The notes under the pieces: model-generated
Seen by the model: only the letters and a program-made list of their open reading frames with translations
What the model was told of the DNA's origin: nothing
Databases searched by the model: none
Made by a program: the position numbers and the translations under genes
In this document: in pieces, positions 25,182 to 33,229 of the stretch
Numbering within the stretch: position 1 is the stretch's first letter
Layout of the letters: each line of letters starts with the position of its first letter
Source of the DNA: an uncultured Lachnospiraceae bacterium
GTDB lineage: Bacteria > Bacillota > Clostridia > Lachnospirales > Lachnospiraceae
NCBI GenBank assembly: GCA_947626965.1
Contig: CANQUH010000004.1
Coordinates: forward strand, 1-60,686
Length of the DNA: 60,686 nucleotides
Direction of reading: 5' to 3'

Positions 25182-26471
25182 TCAGCAGTTCTCCAGAAGT
25201 TTATCGATGCTCACCAGCTTCACGCTGAGCACAAAAATCTCCGCGGCCAGCGCAAGCTCTTCCGGCTCCGGGAAAGATGGAGCAATACGGATATTGCTGT
25301 CCTTCGGATCTTTTCCGTACGGGAACGTCGCTCCGGCGCCTGTCATGGTGACTCCGGCTTCTTTTGCCTTCGCAACAATCTTCTTCGCGCATCCTTCCAG
25401 AGAATCAAACGCGATAAAATAACCGCCCTTCGGTCTTACCCAGCTTCCAATCTCAAGTCCGCCAAGTTCCCTGTCAAGCGTATCGAGCACTGCCTCAAAT
25501 TTCGGACGCAGAATATCCGCATGTTTTTTCATGTGCGCCCTGATTCCGTCCATGTCTTTGAAGAAGCGCACATGACGAAGCTGGTTCAGCTTGTCGTGAC
25601 CGATTGTCTGATAGAACATCGCCTTTCTCGCATCCGCCAAGTTCGCCTCGGAAGCTGCCATTGCCGCAATGCCGGAACCTGGGAAGCTCACTTTCGATGT
25701 CGAAATAAATTTATATACCAGATCTGGATTTCCTGCCTTCTCGCACTCGGTCAGCAGTTCAAGAATCACATCCTGATCATCATCGTACAGATGATGGATG
25801 GAATACGCATTGTCCCAGAAAATACGGAAATCCGGGGCCGCCGGTTTCAGATGCGCGAATCTTCTGACCGTCTCATCCGAGTAGGAGATACCTGTGGGAT
25901 TCGAGTATTTCGGGACGCACCAGATTCCCTTGATCATCGGATCTTTTGAAACAAGTTCTTCCACCATGTCCATATCCGGACCTGTCGTGTACAGCGGCAC
26001 ATTGATCATCTCAATCCCGAAGAACTCCGTGATGCCGAAATGCCTGTCGTATCCCGGCACCGGACACAGGAACTTAACCTGTCCCTGAAGGCCCCACGGC
26101 GTATGTCCGCACACGCCCATCGACATCGCGCGCGCCACAGTATCAAACATCACGTTCAGACTGGAGTTTCCGTAAATCAGAATATTCTTCTCCGGAACCT
26201 CCGACATCTCCGCGAGCAGACGTCTTGCTTCCGGAATACCATCCATGACTCCATAATTTCTGCAATCTACTCCCGTCTCACACTTCATGTCCGAATCACT
26301 GTTCAGGATATCCATCATCCCGTTGGAAAGGTCCAGCTGCGCCTTGGAAGGCTTGCCTCTCGACATGTCCAGCTTGAGTCCTCTGCTCTTGTACTCCTCG
26401 TACTTCGCTTCCAGGACGCTCTTCTCCTGCAGCAGTTCTTCTCTGCTCATTTCCTTGAATGGTTTTTTCAT
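25182..26471 (-). CDS. PLP-dependent aminotransferase, MocR-like aspartate aminotransferase subgroup
   Basis: A 429-residue fold-type I aminotransferase. The N-terminus (SREELLQEKSVLEAKYEEYK then LKLDMSRGKPS) and the segment GVDCRNYGVMDGIPEARRLL are typical of the Corynebacterium AspT-like group rather than classic AspC. Cofactor residues are visible: WCVPKYSNPTG, FRIFWDNAYSIHHL, and the Schiff-base lysine in FISTSKVSFPGSG. Probable reaction: transamination of aspartate or another amino acid with 2-oxoglutarate. ATG 26471 has GGAGGAG upstream, and an upstream promoter at 26574-26602 makes it a single-gene unit. Confidence 0.9.
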   Translation of the reverse strand: MKKPFKEMSREELLQEKSVLEAKYEEYKSRGLKLDMSRGKPSKAQLDLSNGMMDILNSDSDMKCETGVDCRNYGVMDGIPEARRLLAEMSEVPEKNILIYGNSSLNVMFDTVARAMSMGVCGHTPWGLQGQVKFLCPVPGYDRHFGITEFFGIEMINVPLYTTGPDMDMVEELVSKDPMIKGIWCVPKYSNPTGISYSDETVRRFAHLKPAAPDFRIFWDNAYSIHHLYDDDQDVILELLTECEKAGNPDLVYKFISTSKVSFPGSGIAAMAASEANLADARKAMFYQTIGHDKLNQLRHVRFFKDMDGIRAHMKKHADILRPKFEAVLDTLDRELGGLEIGSWVRPKGGYFIAFDSLEGCAKKIVAKAKEAGVTMTGAGATFPYGKDPKDSNIRIAPSFPEPEELALAAEIFVLSVKLVSIDKLLENC

Positions 26472-26573
26472 AATAATAACTCCTCCAGTACTGCCCTGCC
26501 GCACAGGGCATGAATGTTTGGTTTTGTACTTCCCGTGCGCACATATGTCCGTACAGAAAAATTCACCTTTCCC

Positions 26574-26602
26574 ATTTTATAACCGGAGGTCCCATTCGTC
26601 AA
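26574..26602 (-). promoter_or_regulatory. Sigma-A promoter of the aminotransferase gene
   Basis: Minus strand: TTGACG (26602-26597), 17 bp spacer, TAAAAT (26579-26574). The leader to ATG 26471 is about 95 nt and contains the palindrome GCCCTGTGCGGCAGGGC close to the ribosome binding site. Confidence 0.65.
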
Positions 26603-26611
26603 GTACTTACT

Positions 26612-26861
26612 GTAAAAGTCCGTCTCTATACAGAGCCAGGCGGCAAGTTTTCTTGCCAGACCGGCTCTGTATAAGAGACACAAGCAGGTATGAGCAAAAC
26701 AGCGATGCGAACGAATGTGAGCAGCGCGATTTGCGAATACATGCAGGACTGTGAGAGTGCGTAAGCACGGAACAGTCCGTGGACTTTTACTCATAAAGTC
26801 CGTCTCTATTCAGAGGCAGATGGCAAGTTTTCTTGCCATGCTGACTATGCATAAGAGACAC
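26612..26861 (+). repeat. Paired 68 bp hairpin repeats with 180 bp spacing
   Basis: Two imperfect palindromes at 26614-26682 and 26794-26861 share AAAGTCCGTCTCTAT, the core GGCAAGTTTTCTTGCC and ATAAGAGACAC. Each folds nearly end to end. The 26612-26790 segment is bounded by inverted repeats GTAAAAGTCC / GGACTTTTAC, and its middle has further dyads (GGACTGT/ACAGTCC, GTGCGTAAGCAC). No coding frame is plausible. With the aminotransferase promoter it fills the 394 bp gap 26472-26865. Confidence 0.8.
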
Positions 26862-26865
26862 TGGC

Positions 26866-27237
26866 CTATTGCTTCCTCTGCAGATACGAATCCAGTTCTC
26901 TCGCATCTTCAATCTCAAGATCCCTCTCTCCCGCCAGAGACTCCAGATGATGCCGGAACTCATGCAGAATCACCTTGCGCAGTCTCTCCCGCAGCGCCTC
27001 CTCGGGCAAATACCCGCAGCATGCCGCAAAAGAGCCATAGTACAGCACGATAAACCGCCCCAGATACCGGTCCCGGTGATATTCACCCATAACAAAAAGG
27101 TCATTGTCTCTGGCGGCAGGATGAATCTTCACCTGCTCGCGGACGATGACCCCTCCGTGCAGTTCCCGGAAAAATTCTTCCGGAAGCGTGCCCGCAATCT
27201 CTTCTGTGATTTCCTCAAATCTTTCCAGTGAAATCAT
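26866..27237 (-). CDS. Minimal zincin metallopeptidase-like protein
   Basis: A 123-residue cytoplasmic protein with the extended zincin motif HEFRHHLESLAGERD near residue 95, giving HExxH plus a downstream Gly and Asp ligand. This matches the small metallopeptidase family formerly DUF1025. There is no signal peptide or membrane segment. ATG 27237 follows a 38-residue membrane peptide gene by 18 bp. The substrate is unknown, and members of the family may have structural rather than proteolytic roles. Confidence 0.85.
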   Translation of the reverse strand: MISLERFEEITEEIAGTLPEEFFRELHGGVIVREQVKIHPAARDNDLFVMGEYHRDRYLGRFIVLYYGSFAACCGYLPEEALRERLRKVILHEFRHHLESLAGERDLEIEDARELDSYLQRKQ

Positions 27238-27255
27238 AATATTTTGCAGAAGCTC

Positions 27256-27372
27256 CTATTCCTCATCTTCCTCGGCGGCAATAACGCCCGATACGGCAGA
27301 AACCGTAACCACTGTAACAATCACCGCAACAATCACAACAAACCCAATCAGTACTGTCAATAAAATTCCCAT
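27256..27372 (-). CDS. 38-residue single-pass membrane peptide
   Basis: Reading the minus strand from ATG 27372 gives a peptide with about 30 hydrophobic residues (GILLTVLIGFVVIVAVIV, then TVVTVSAVSGVIAA) and an acidic tail EEDEE, ending at TAG 27256. GGGGTG lies eight bases upstream of the start, and a strong promoter (27478-27506) lies about 100 bp further up. The zincin gene begins 18 bp after its stop. I do not recognise the peptide; the composition is that of a small membrane regulator or subunit. Position and promoter support it, but a peptide this short could arise by chance. Confidence 0.5.
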   Translation of the reverse strand: MGILLTVLIGFVVIVAVIVTVVTVSAVSGVIAAEEDEE

Positions 27373-27477
27373 ATTCTGTCACCCCGGCATCTTTCCGAAA
27401 CTGTCAAATTCCTGTATCTGTCCGCGGCAGCCAAAGACTGCATAAAACGGACGTTATCCAACGCTGTATCTTTTGTG

Positions 27478-27506
27478 ATTATAGCACAAAGCAAAAAGGT
27501 TGTCAT
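27478..27506 (-). promoter_or_regulatory. Sigma-A promoter for small membrane peptide and zincin genes
   Basis: Minus strand: ATGACA (27506-27501), 17 bp spacer, TATAAT (27483-27478). It is divergent from the KdpD-like promoter, with about 20 bp between them. Confidence 0.7.
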
Positions 27507-27528
27507 CCCAAATTTTCCAACTTTTTCA

Positions 27529-27558
27529 TTGCCCCCCGCCAGACATTTATAGTATACT
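27529..27558 (+). promoter_or_regulatory. Probable promoter of the KdpD/KdpE-like operon
   Basis: TTGCCC (27529-27534), 18 bp spacer, TATACT (27553-27558). The predicted start of transcription at about 27565 coincides with the first base of the structured leader. Confidence 0.55.
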
Positions 27559-27564
27559 GTGTTC

Positions 27565-27712
27565 GGCGGTCTGCAGTTTCAATCCGTACCCTTCAGGCGC
27601 CGGGGGACGCGCAGCGCCCCGCAAAACTGCCAGACGGGGATTGAACCGCCACTGATACGGATTTGTCACTCACCGCCTGGAGAGGCGGGATACAGGAAGG
27701 AGCTCTGTCCTT
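27565..27712 (+). promoter_or_regulatory. Structured leader with competing helices (riboswitch-like)
   Basis: The 5' part can form three exclusive pairings: GGCGG plus TTCAATCC (27565-27585) with GGATTGAACCGCC (27638-27650); GTCTGCAGTTT (27569-27579) with AAACTG-CC-AGAC (27624-27635); and AATCCGTA (27581-27588) with TACGGATT (27656-27663). A GC-rich apical region (CGCCGGGGG...CGCCCC) lies inside. A final hairpin CCGCCT/AGGCGG (27673-27688) sits just before AAGGAG and the start codon, where it could gate translation. It has some likeness to the c-di-AMP (ydaO) class, but I could not align it confidently. Confidence 0.5.
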
Positions 27713-28801
27713 ATGAAGCATTTATTCGATGAGCCTCGTATTCACGATCCCATTATCACAGGTGTCTTCCTGATACTGGGAACGCTGCTGGCCTTTTTTC
27801 TGAACCACATCACAAGCAGTATTATTGACGTTTCTTCTATTTATATTCTGTCCGTGGTTGTGATCGCAAGAATGACCTCCCGCTATATTTACGGGTTCAT
27901 CGCCTCTGTGATCAGTATTCTGTGCATCAATTTTTTCTTTACCTATCCGTATATGCACATTGATTTTACACTGGCTGGCTATCCGGTCGCGTTCATTTCG
28001 ATGCTCGTCATCTCCTTCTTCATGAGCGCCGCCACAACAAATCTCAAGGAACAGTCGCTCATCATTGCCGTGCGCGAGAAACAGCTTGCCGCGGCCGAGA
28101 AAGAAAAAATGCGTGCAAACCTGCTGCGGGCAATCTCCCACGATCTGCGCACCCCGCTGACCAGTATCATAGGCGGCTCAAACATTTATATCGATCATTT
28201 TGCACTGCTGTCAGAAGACGAGAAACTGTCCCTCGTCAAAAATATAAAAGAGGATGCCGACTGGCTCCTGAATATGGTGGAAAACATCCTGACTGTCACA
28301 CGGATCCACACCTCGGACGCCAAAGTCACAAAATCCATGGAACCTATCGAGGAGGTCGTATCTGAAGCCGTCCAGAGACTGCAGAAGCGCCTTCCCGACG
28401 CCCGGGTGAACGTCCGCGTACCGGAAGACTTTCTGATGATTCCGATGGACGCAATGCTGATTGAACAGGTGATTATCAACCTGATCGAAAATGCGGTCAT
28501 GCATTCCCACAGTACGCGGCCCACGGAACTCTATGTGACCTGTGAGGAAAATTCCGTGTCCTTCCATGTACGCGATTACGGAGTCGGAATTCCCGGTTAC
28601 AAGCTCCCCGACATCTTTAACGGGACCGGCACAGACAGTTCCGCCACACCGGACGGCAAAAAAGGCATGGGAATCGGACTGTCGATCTGCAAATCGATCA
28701 TAGACGCACACGACGGCATCATTATGGCCTATAATATGGACGTCGGCGCCGAATTCTGCTTCACTCTGCCGAAAGGCAGCGAGCCTGATACGGAGGTATG
28801 A
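27713..28801 (+). CDS. Sensor histidine kinase, truncated KdpD-like
   Basis: A 362-residue kinase. Residues about 13-108 form the four-helix DUF4118 membrane domain of KdpD (with YIYGFIASVISIL and FFFTYPYMHI), followed by a HisKA domain with phospho-acceptor H143 in AISHDLRTPLTS and a HATPase domain with the N-box LIENAVMH and glycine box GMGIGLSICKSII. The long cytoplasmic N-terminal KdpD and Usp domains of the 890-residue classical protein are absent. AAGGAG lies ten bases before ATG 27713. It forms an operon with the KdpE-like regulator one base downstream. No kdpFABC genes are in this window, so the target transporter is unknown; potassium or envelope stress sensing is inferred. Confidence 0.9.
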   Translation: MKHLFDEPRIHDPIITGVFLILGTLLAFFLNHITSSIIDVSSIYILSVVVIARMTSRYIYGFIASVISILCINFFFTYPYMHIDFTLAGYPVAFISMLVISFFMSAATTNLKEQSLIIAVREKQLAAAEKEKMRANLLRAISHDLRTPLTSIIGGSNIYIDHFALLSEDEKLSLVKNIKEDADWLLNMVENILTVTRIHTSDAKVTKSMEPIEEVVSEAVQRLQKRLPDARVNVRVPEDFLMIPMDAMLIEQVIINLIENAVMHSHSTRPTELYVTCEENSVSFHVRDYGVGIPGYKLPDIFNGTGTDSSATPDGKKGMGIGLSICKSIIDAHDGIIMAYNMDVGAEFCFTLPKGSEPDTEV

Positions 28802-28802
28802 A

Positions 28803-29507
28803 ATGAATACAAAGCTTTCTATTTTAGTGATTGAAGACGAAAGAAATATCTGTGACTTTATCGCGACAGCATTGACAAGCCAGGGCTACAAAGTCTATAA
28901 AAGCTATTCCGGGCGGGACGGACTTACACAGATCGCATCCCGCTGCCCGGAAATCCTGCTGCTTGATCTGGGGCTTCCGGATCTCGACGGCATGGATATT
29001 ATCCGCAAGGTTCGAAGCTGGTCGAATCTGCCGATCATCGTAATCTCCGCGCGCACGCAGGAAAATGACAAAGTCGCCGCGCTTGATCTTGGAGCCGACG
29101 ACTATATCACCAAACCTTTCGGCACTTCGGAACTTCTTGCCCGCATCCGGACCGCCGTCCGCCATCTCACGAACATCAAGGGCAGCGACAGCAAAGACTC
29201 CCATATCTACAGTGCGGGCGGGCTTATCATCGATTTTGACCGAAGACGGATCTCTGTTGACCACAGGGAAGTTCACCTGACGCAGGTCGAGTACAAGATC
29301 GTCTCTCTGCTCGCGAAAAACTGCGGAAAAGTGATCACTTACGACACGATCATCTCTCATGTGTGGGGGCCGTACGCCGACGACAACAACCGCATCCTGC
29401 GCGTCAACATGGCAAATATCCGCCGCAAGCTTGAAAGCAATCCGGCGCAGCCACAGTATATCTTTACGGAAATCGGAATCGGATACCGGATGCGGGACGC
29501 AGAATAG
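28803..29507 (+). CDS. Response regulator, OmpR/KdpE family
   Basis: A 234-residue regulator with a receiver domain (about 5-120: acidic pocket EDE, phospho-acceptor D55 in LLLDLGLPDLDG, K in ITKPFGTSELLARI) and a C-terminal winged helix (about 135-230, with LTQVEYKIVSLLAKNCGKV and RVNMANIRRKLE). Close to KdpE in arrangement. It begins one base after the kinase stop, so the pair is cotranscribed and presumably cognate. The DNA target is unknown. The following 85 bp before the convergent telA gene show no clear terminator. Confidence 0.93.
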   Translation: MNTKLSILVIEDERNICDFIATALTSQGYKVYKSYSGRDGLTQIASRCPEILLLDLGLPDLDGMDIIRKVRSWSNLPIIVISARTQENDKVAALDLGADDYITKPFGTSELLARIRTAVRHLTNIKGSDSKDSHIYSAGGLIIDFDRRRISVDHREVHLTQVEYKIVSLLAKNCGKVITYDTIISHVWGPYADDNNRILRVNMANIRRKLESNPAQPQYIFTEIGIGYRMRDAE

Positions 29508-29592
29508 ACCAATCCGTCAAAGCGAACCCGAATCCCTCCCGGAACCGGCAAACGATCCGAAACGCGGCACAAAAATTTCGCCTGCTGCTGTA

Positions 29593-30741
29593 TTACCTGC
29601 GGATCTCCAGCAGTTTGTTCTTGAGCTCCTGCTCCATGCGGTTCAGCTCTTCCTCGGCGGCATGCCGCTTCTGGCGTCCTTCCTCCTGGATCTTCATGAC
29701 CTCGTCCAGCGTGCTGATCAGAGCCGCGTTTGTCGTTTTGAGCGTGTCCAGATCGACGATCCCGCGCTCGGAAGCCTTCGCGCTCTCGACTGTTGCCATT
29801 TTCAGAGCCTCGGCATTTTTGCGCAGAAGCTGGTTCGTCATGTCCGTGACCTCCCTCTGCGCTTTCGCCGCCTGGTTCGCGTGCTCGACGCCGAGCGCGA
29901 TGACCATCTGACTCTTCCAGAGCGGTATCGTATTGACGATCGTCGTCTGAATCTTCTCGATCATCATCGTATTGCTCGACTGCACCAGCCGGATCTGCGG
30001 GGCAGTCTGAATCGCAATCATTCTCGTCAGCTCAAGATCATGGATCTTCTTCTCAAAACGCTCGCAGAGGTCCTCCACATCCTTCGCCGCCTGCGCGTCC
30101 TCCGGCAGATTGGACGTCTGTGCCTTTCTGACCAGATCCGCGAGCTCCGTATCCCGGACTTCCTGCAGACGCTTCTTCCCTGCGAGAATGTACATGGAAA
30201 GCTCCTTAAAGTAAGAAAGATTCAGGCCATACATCTTGTCCAGCATGGCAACGTCCTTCATAAGCTGAATCTGATGCCCTTCCAGCACCTCACAGATCTT
30301 TTCCACGTTGACTTCCGCCTTCTCGAATTTCGCCTTCATGGTCGTGATTCTGCTTCCGCTCTTTTTGAAAAGTCCAAAAAAGCCTTTGTCTTCCTCCTCC
30401 GCGTCAAAGCTCTTCAGCTCACTTACAAGTCCGGAGATCATATCGCCGACTTCCCCGAGGTCCTTCGTGCGCACGGTATTCAGCGCGTTCTCCGAAAACT
30501 CGGCCATCTTGTGCTGTGTCCCTGCGCCGTACTGCAGAATCCCGTTTGAATCATGCAGATCAATCTGTTTACTGAAATCATCCACCATTTTCCGCTCTTC
30601 ATCGGACAGCAGACTGTCGTCAAGCTGCGGCTTTACCGGATCCGGTTCTGGTTCCGGCACCTTTTTCTCCTCCGGCAGAGGCGCGCCAAAAGTCAGCACC
30701 GGCGCCGGTGCGTCCGCGTAATCCTTAAACTGGTCACTCAT
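29593..30741 (-). CDS. telA: TelA-family (toxic anion resistance) protein
   Basis: A 382-residue, mostly helical cytoplasmic protein of the TelA/KlaA family, recognised from VNVEKICEVLEGHQIQLMKD, MLDKMYGLNLSYFKELSMYI and QIRLVQSSNTMMIEKIQTTI followed by NTIPLWKSQMVIALG. Named for tellurite resistance on plasmids, chromosomal members are linked to envelope stress and to Ter-type systems. A proline-rich N-terminus precedes the helical body. ATG 30741 has AGGAGG seven or eight bases upstream. It follows an XpaC-like gene, the usual partner. Its biochemical activity is not established in the family. Confidence 0.92.
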   Translation of the reverse strand: MSDQFKDYADAPAPVLTFGAPLPEEKKVPEPEPDPVKPQLDDSLLSDEERKMVDDFSKQIDLHDSNGILQYGAGTQHKMAEFSENALNTVRTKDLGEVGDMISGLVSELKSFDAEEEDKGFFGLFKKSGSRITTMKAKFEKAEVNVEKICEVLEGHQIQLMKDVAMLDKMYGLNLSYFKELSMYILAGKKRLQEVRDTELADLVRKAQTSNLPEDAQAAKDVEDLCERFEKKIHDLELTRMIAIQTAPQIRLVQSSNTMMIEKIQTTIVNTIPLWKSQMVIALGVEHANQAAKAQREVTDMTNQLLRKNAEALKMATVESAKASERGIVDLDTLKTTNAALISTLDEVMKIQEEGRQKRHAAEEELNRMEQELKNKLLEIRR

Positions 30742-30845
30742 TTTTTGTGTCCTCCTGTATCCTTTTTGCTTCAAATTCTCATCCGGAGAGCCTTTCCTCC
30801 GCCCCTGCAGGCATTCTGTCCTGTCGTTTTCTCTTCCTGTGTCCC

Positions 30846-30992
30846 TCACGGCGGCGGCTTCTTTTTGCTCTCCGCGCTCTTTTTTGCGTCCTTTACAGCC
30901 GTAATCTTTTTCTGCCCCGGCAAAATCTCTTCCTCCTGAAAATCTTCATCCGGAGAATTCCCTGCTTCCGTCCGCTTTTTCTGCTCCGGCAA
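30846..30992 (-). CDS. Possible 48-residue charged protein between xpaC-like and telA
   Basis: On the minus strand a TTG at 30992 sits eight bases after GGGAGG and opens 48 codons to TGA 30846. The product is highly charged and repetitive (PEQKKRTEAGNSPDEDF, then LPGQKKITAVKDAKKS, ending KKKPPP). The underlying DNA has two copies of a unit that begins with TTTTTCTG followed by CYCCGGCAAA. It fills much of the 291 bp gap 30742-31032, which otherwise shows no feature. It may be a real small protein or a disintegrating N-terminal extension of the TelA frame; I cannot tell. Confidence 0.3.
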   Translation of the reverse strand: MPEQKKRTEAGNSPDEDFQEEEILPGQKKITAVKDAKKSAESKKKPPP

Positions 30993-31032
30993 AGTTTTTT
31001 CCTCCCAAAAAATTCCGATACGTTCCGCTCAA

Positions 31033-32634
31033 TTATTTCCCGCCCTTCGGGAAATCCTTCCCTGTGAGTCCCTCCTGCGCGAACATTGTATGCAGCACAG
31101 AAATATCGGAGGAAATATCCCACGCCGTATTCTCAAAAAACCCGTCCAGAAGATTCTCAAACGCCTGATTGATTGTATCAAGAGCGCTTTCAATCTCTTT
31201 TCTGGTACTGTCTATATTCTGTCCGCGGATCGGCTGCTCGTCAAACTGACAGTAGGCATCAATCAGCTTCTGCGTTGTCGGCAGATAATAGCTCATCATC
31301 TTCCGCAGTTCCGGCGCAAGCTCCGGTCTGCGCTCCACTTCCCGGAAAATCCTCGTGACCACCAGCTCCAGACGGTCCAGCTTCGCCGACATTTCCTCCC
31401 CTGCAATCCTGTCGTTGCACTCGCGGATATGCGCGATGTAGCGTCTGCCTTCGTCAATCAGCCTGCTGCATTCCTGATTCAGGGAAGTCTGCGAATTTCC
31501 ATTCGCCTGTGTTCTGCTCTTCTCTTCGAAATCCCTGCCTTTGTTTCCTCCGTTATCTGAACTTTGTCCGGAATTTAAACCGCTTTCGGTATTCCCGGAT
31601 CTGCCGGAAACCGGACCGCTGCTTGCACCGGCGTTTTCCGCGGACCACGCCGCCTCTCCAAAGACGGCTCTGCGGTCGGCCTCCTGCTGTGTGAGCAGAT
31701 ACTGCTGATACGTCTCATTGTCCGTGATCAGACACATCTCTTTCCGGTCAAGATGTCCTTCCGGGAAAAATCCTTTGCGCAGCATCTTTTTCAGATCTTT
31801 CCTGATATAATCGATGGTCTTTCCTGTCCCCGAGGCCAGCTCTTCTATCATACAATAAGTTCTGTTCCCCAGCATCGCCGCATACCGCTGAAACCGGTTC
31901 GCCAGTCCGAGACGCCTGCCGCCCGCAACACCCATCCACAGATTCAGACCCGTGAAAACTGCCAGTATCTCACAGACAAGATCCGGAATTCCGCCCACCG
32001 CATCGTTGACGATCGCAACAATCACAAGAGCAAGCCCGAACATGCTTCCAAAACCGTAACCCGTCGCCGCCAGAAGCCATCCTGCCGCCCTCCCGGGCGC
32101 TTTCAGCTTTCTGCCAGCCGGGCGGAACTCCCGCTTTTTTGCTTCCATATTCCGTCGGATGCGCTCAGCCGCCTCCTGTCCGGAGAATCTCATCCCTCCC
32201 GTACGATAACGGTAATTTTTTGAAGCGCTGCCGGACGGATCGTAATTCGCTCCATTTCTTCGTTCATTCCGTGCACGTTTCTCCTCATTTTCCTGGAAAT
32301 TCTGTGCATAAGCTTCATCTTCCCTGAAATTTTGCGTCTGATCCATTCCGCCCCTGCGGTCCGTCTGCGACTGATCCGCAGTCTTTTCCCTGTAATTCTG
32401 TGTGCGGTCCGTCTCATTCCTCTGATAATTCCGGGAATTCTCCGCATAATCTTCCCCTCTTCCCTGCGAATACCCGCGAAGAGACTCTCTCAGCGCATCC
32501 TGAAATCCATCCACCGTCTGATTTATAACGTTCGCAATCGTTGAACTGAGCTGAGTAAAATCCTGATTCTCCACCGCGTTCTGCACCAGATTGCGGATCG
32601 CTTCCCCCGCTTCATACCAGTCGTTTTTTGCCAT
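31033..32634 (-). CDS. XpaC-like protein with long disordered N-terminus
   Basis: A 533-residue protein. Residues about 60-170 are rich in Asn, Gln, Arg and Tyr with repeated NFRE, NYRE and RNE patches, probably disordered. Two hydrophobic segments (around 185-245: GWLLAATGYGFGSMFGLALV and the following stretch) lead to a helical C-terminal half with IDEGRRYIAHIRECNDRI and YYLPTTQKLIDAYCQF, characteristic of XpaC, annotated as 5-bromo-4-chloroindolyl phosphate hydrolysis protein. XpaC proteins of about 200 residues are usual, so this one is greatly extended. ATG 32634 follows GGGAGAAGGG. It precedes telA in the same direction with a promoter at 32732-32760. The enzymatic label is historical; actual function is unknown. 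Confidence 0.85.
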   Translation of the reverse strand: MAKNDWYEAGEAIRNLVQNAVENQDFTQLSSTIANVINQTVDGFQDALRESLRGYSQGRGEDYAENSRNYQRNETDRTQNYREKTADQSQTDRRGGMDQTQNFREDEAYAQNFQENEEKRARNERRNGANYDPSGSASKNYRYRTGGMRFSGQEAAERIRRNMEAKKREFRPAGRKLKAPGRAAGWLLAATGYGFGSMFGLALVIVAIVNDAVGGIPDLVCEILAVFTGLNLWMGVAGGRRLGLANRFQRYAAMLGNRTYCMIEELASGTGKTIDYIRKDLKKMLRKGFFPEGHLDRKEMCLITDNETYQQYLLTQQEADRRAVFGEAAWSAENAGASSGPVSGRSGNTESGLNSGQSSDNGGNKGRDFEEKSRTQANGNSQTSLNQECSRLIDEGRRYIAHIRECNDRIAGEEMSAKLDRLELVVTRIFREVERRPELAPELRKMMSYYLPTTQKLIDAYCQFDEQPIRGQNIDSTRKEIESALDTINQAFENLLDGFFENTAWDISSDISVLHTMFAQEGLTGKDFPKGGK

Positions 32635-32731
32635 TTTCCCTTCTCCCAAATCCTGATCTCTTTCACCGGTCAATACCTTTATGCAGGAAAGTCCGGAGAC
32701 CTGTTAAAATGCTGTTTACATCGCTATGTAC

Positions 32732-32760
32732 AGTATAACACCGGAAGAAATATCATGCAA
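32732..32760 (-). promoter_or_regulatory. Sigma-A promoter of the xpaC-telA unit
   Basis: Minus strand: TTGCAT (32760-32755), 17 bp spacer, TATACT (32737-32732), about 100 bp before ATG 32634. Confidence 0.65.
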
Positions 32761-32809
32761 CCATAAGAATCAGGCTTTGCATTCCGATCAGCACAGCACC
32801 CGCGTAGGC

Positions 32810-32848
32810 TTTTTGTGTCACAGGACGAAATTTCCTGTGACACAAAAA
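32810..32848. terminator. Perfect 16 bp hairpin with T runs on both strands
   Basis: TTTTTGTGTCACAGGA / TCCTGTGACACAAAAA with loop CGAAATT. The inner TCACAGGA/TCCTGTGA arms match the first hairpin of the family A repeat at 7784. It can end transcription in both directions between rpsR and the xpaC promoter. Confidence 0.7.
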
Positions 32849-32882
32849 ATCCCTGTCGCTGTCAAAATCAGCGGCAGGGATT
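32844..32882 (-). terminator. Rho-independent terminator of the rpsF-ssb-rpsR operon
   Basis: Read on the minus strand: AATCCCTG-C-CGCTG, loop, CAGCG-A-CAGGGATT, then TTTTT. It lies about 45 bp after the rpsR stop. Confidence 0.8.
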
Positions 32883-32926
32883 CCACCTTGTCCATTTTAT
32901 TCAGTCCGGCATCCGCAGCTGTCAGA

Positions 32927-33190
32927 TCAGTCCTGAACGTACGGCATAAGAGCAACGTGACGGGAACGCTTGATCGCTACAGTCAGCGCTCTCTGATGCT
33001 TCGCGCAGTTGCCTGTGATTCTTCTCGGAAGGATTTTTCCTCTCTCGGATACGTATCTTTTCAGCTTGTTTACATCCTTGTAATCGATCTCGTTGTTCTC
33101 CTTGCCGCAAAATACGCATACTTTCTTTCTTCTGCGGATAACGCCTCTTTTTCTCATCGGGGCGTCGCCTCTGTCTTTATTGAATGCCAT
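32927..33190 (-). CDS. rpsR: 30S ribosomal protein S18
   Basis: An 87-residue ribosomal protein with the usual signature [20 protein letters not shown] and [20 protein letters not shown]. The motif [10 protein letters not shown] contains the zinc-type cysteines CxxC together with C in GNCAKH, so this is a C+ form. It binds the platform of the small subunit with S6. Third gene of the conserved rpsF-ssb-rpsR operon, 39 bp after ssb, and followed by two strong terminators. Confidence 0.98.
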   Translation of the reverse strand: MAFNKDRGDAPMRKRGVIRRRKKVCVFCGKENNEIDYKDVNKLKRYVSERGKILPRRITGNCAKHQRALTVAIKRSRHVALMPYVQD

Positions 33191-33229
33191 GGTTCTTCCT
33201 CCTTTTACGCATTAATCAAACCGCCGCTT

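Noticed and set aside
26866-27237. Secreted protease
   Set aside because: HExxH is present but there is no signal peptide, and the size matches the minimal cytoplasmic zincin family.
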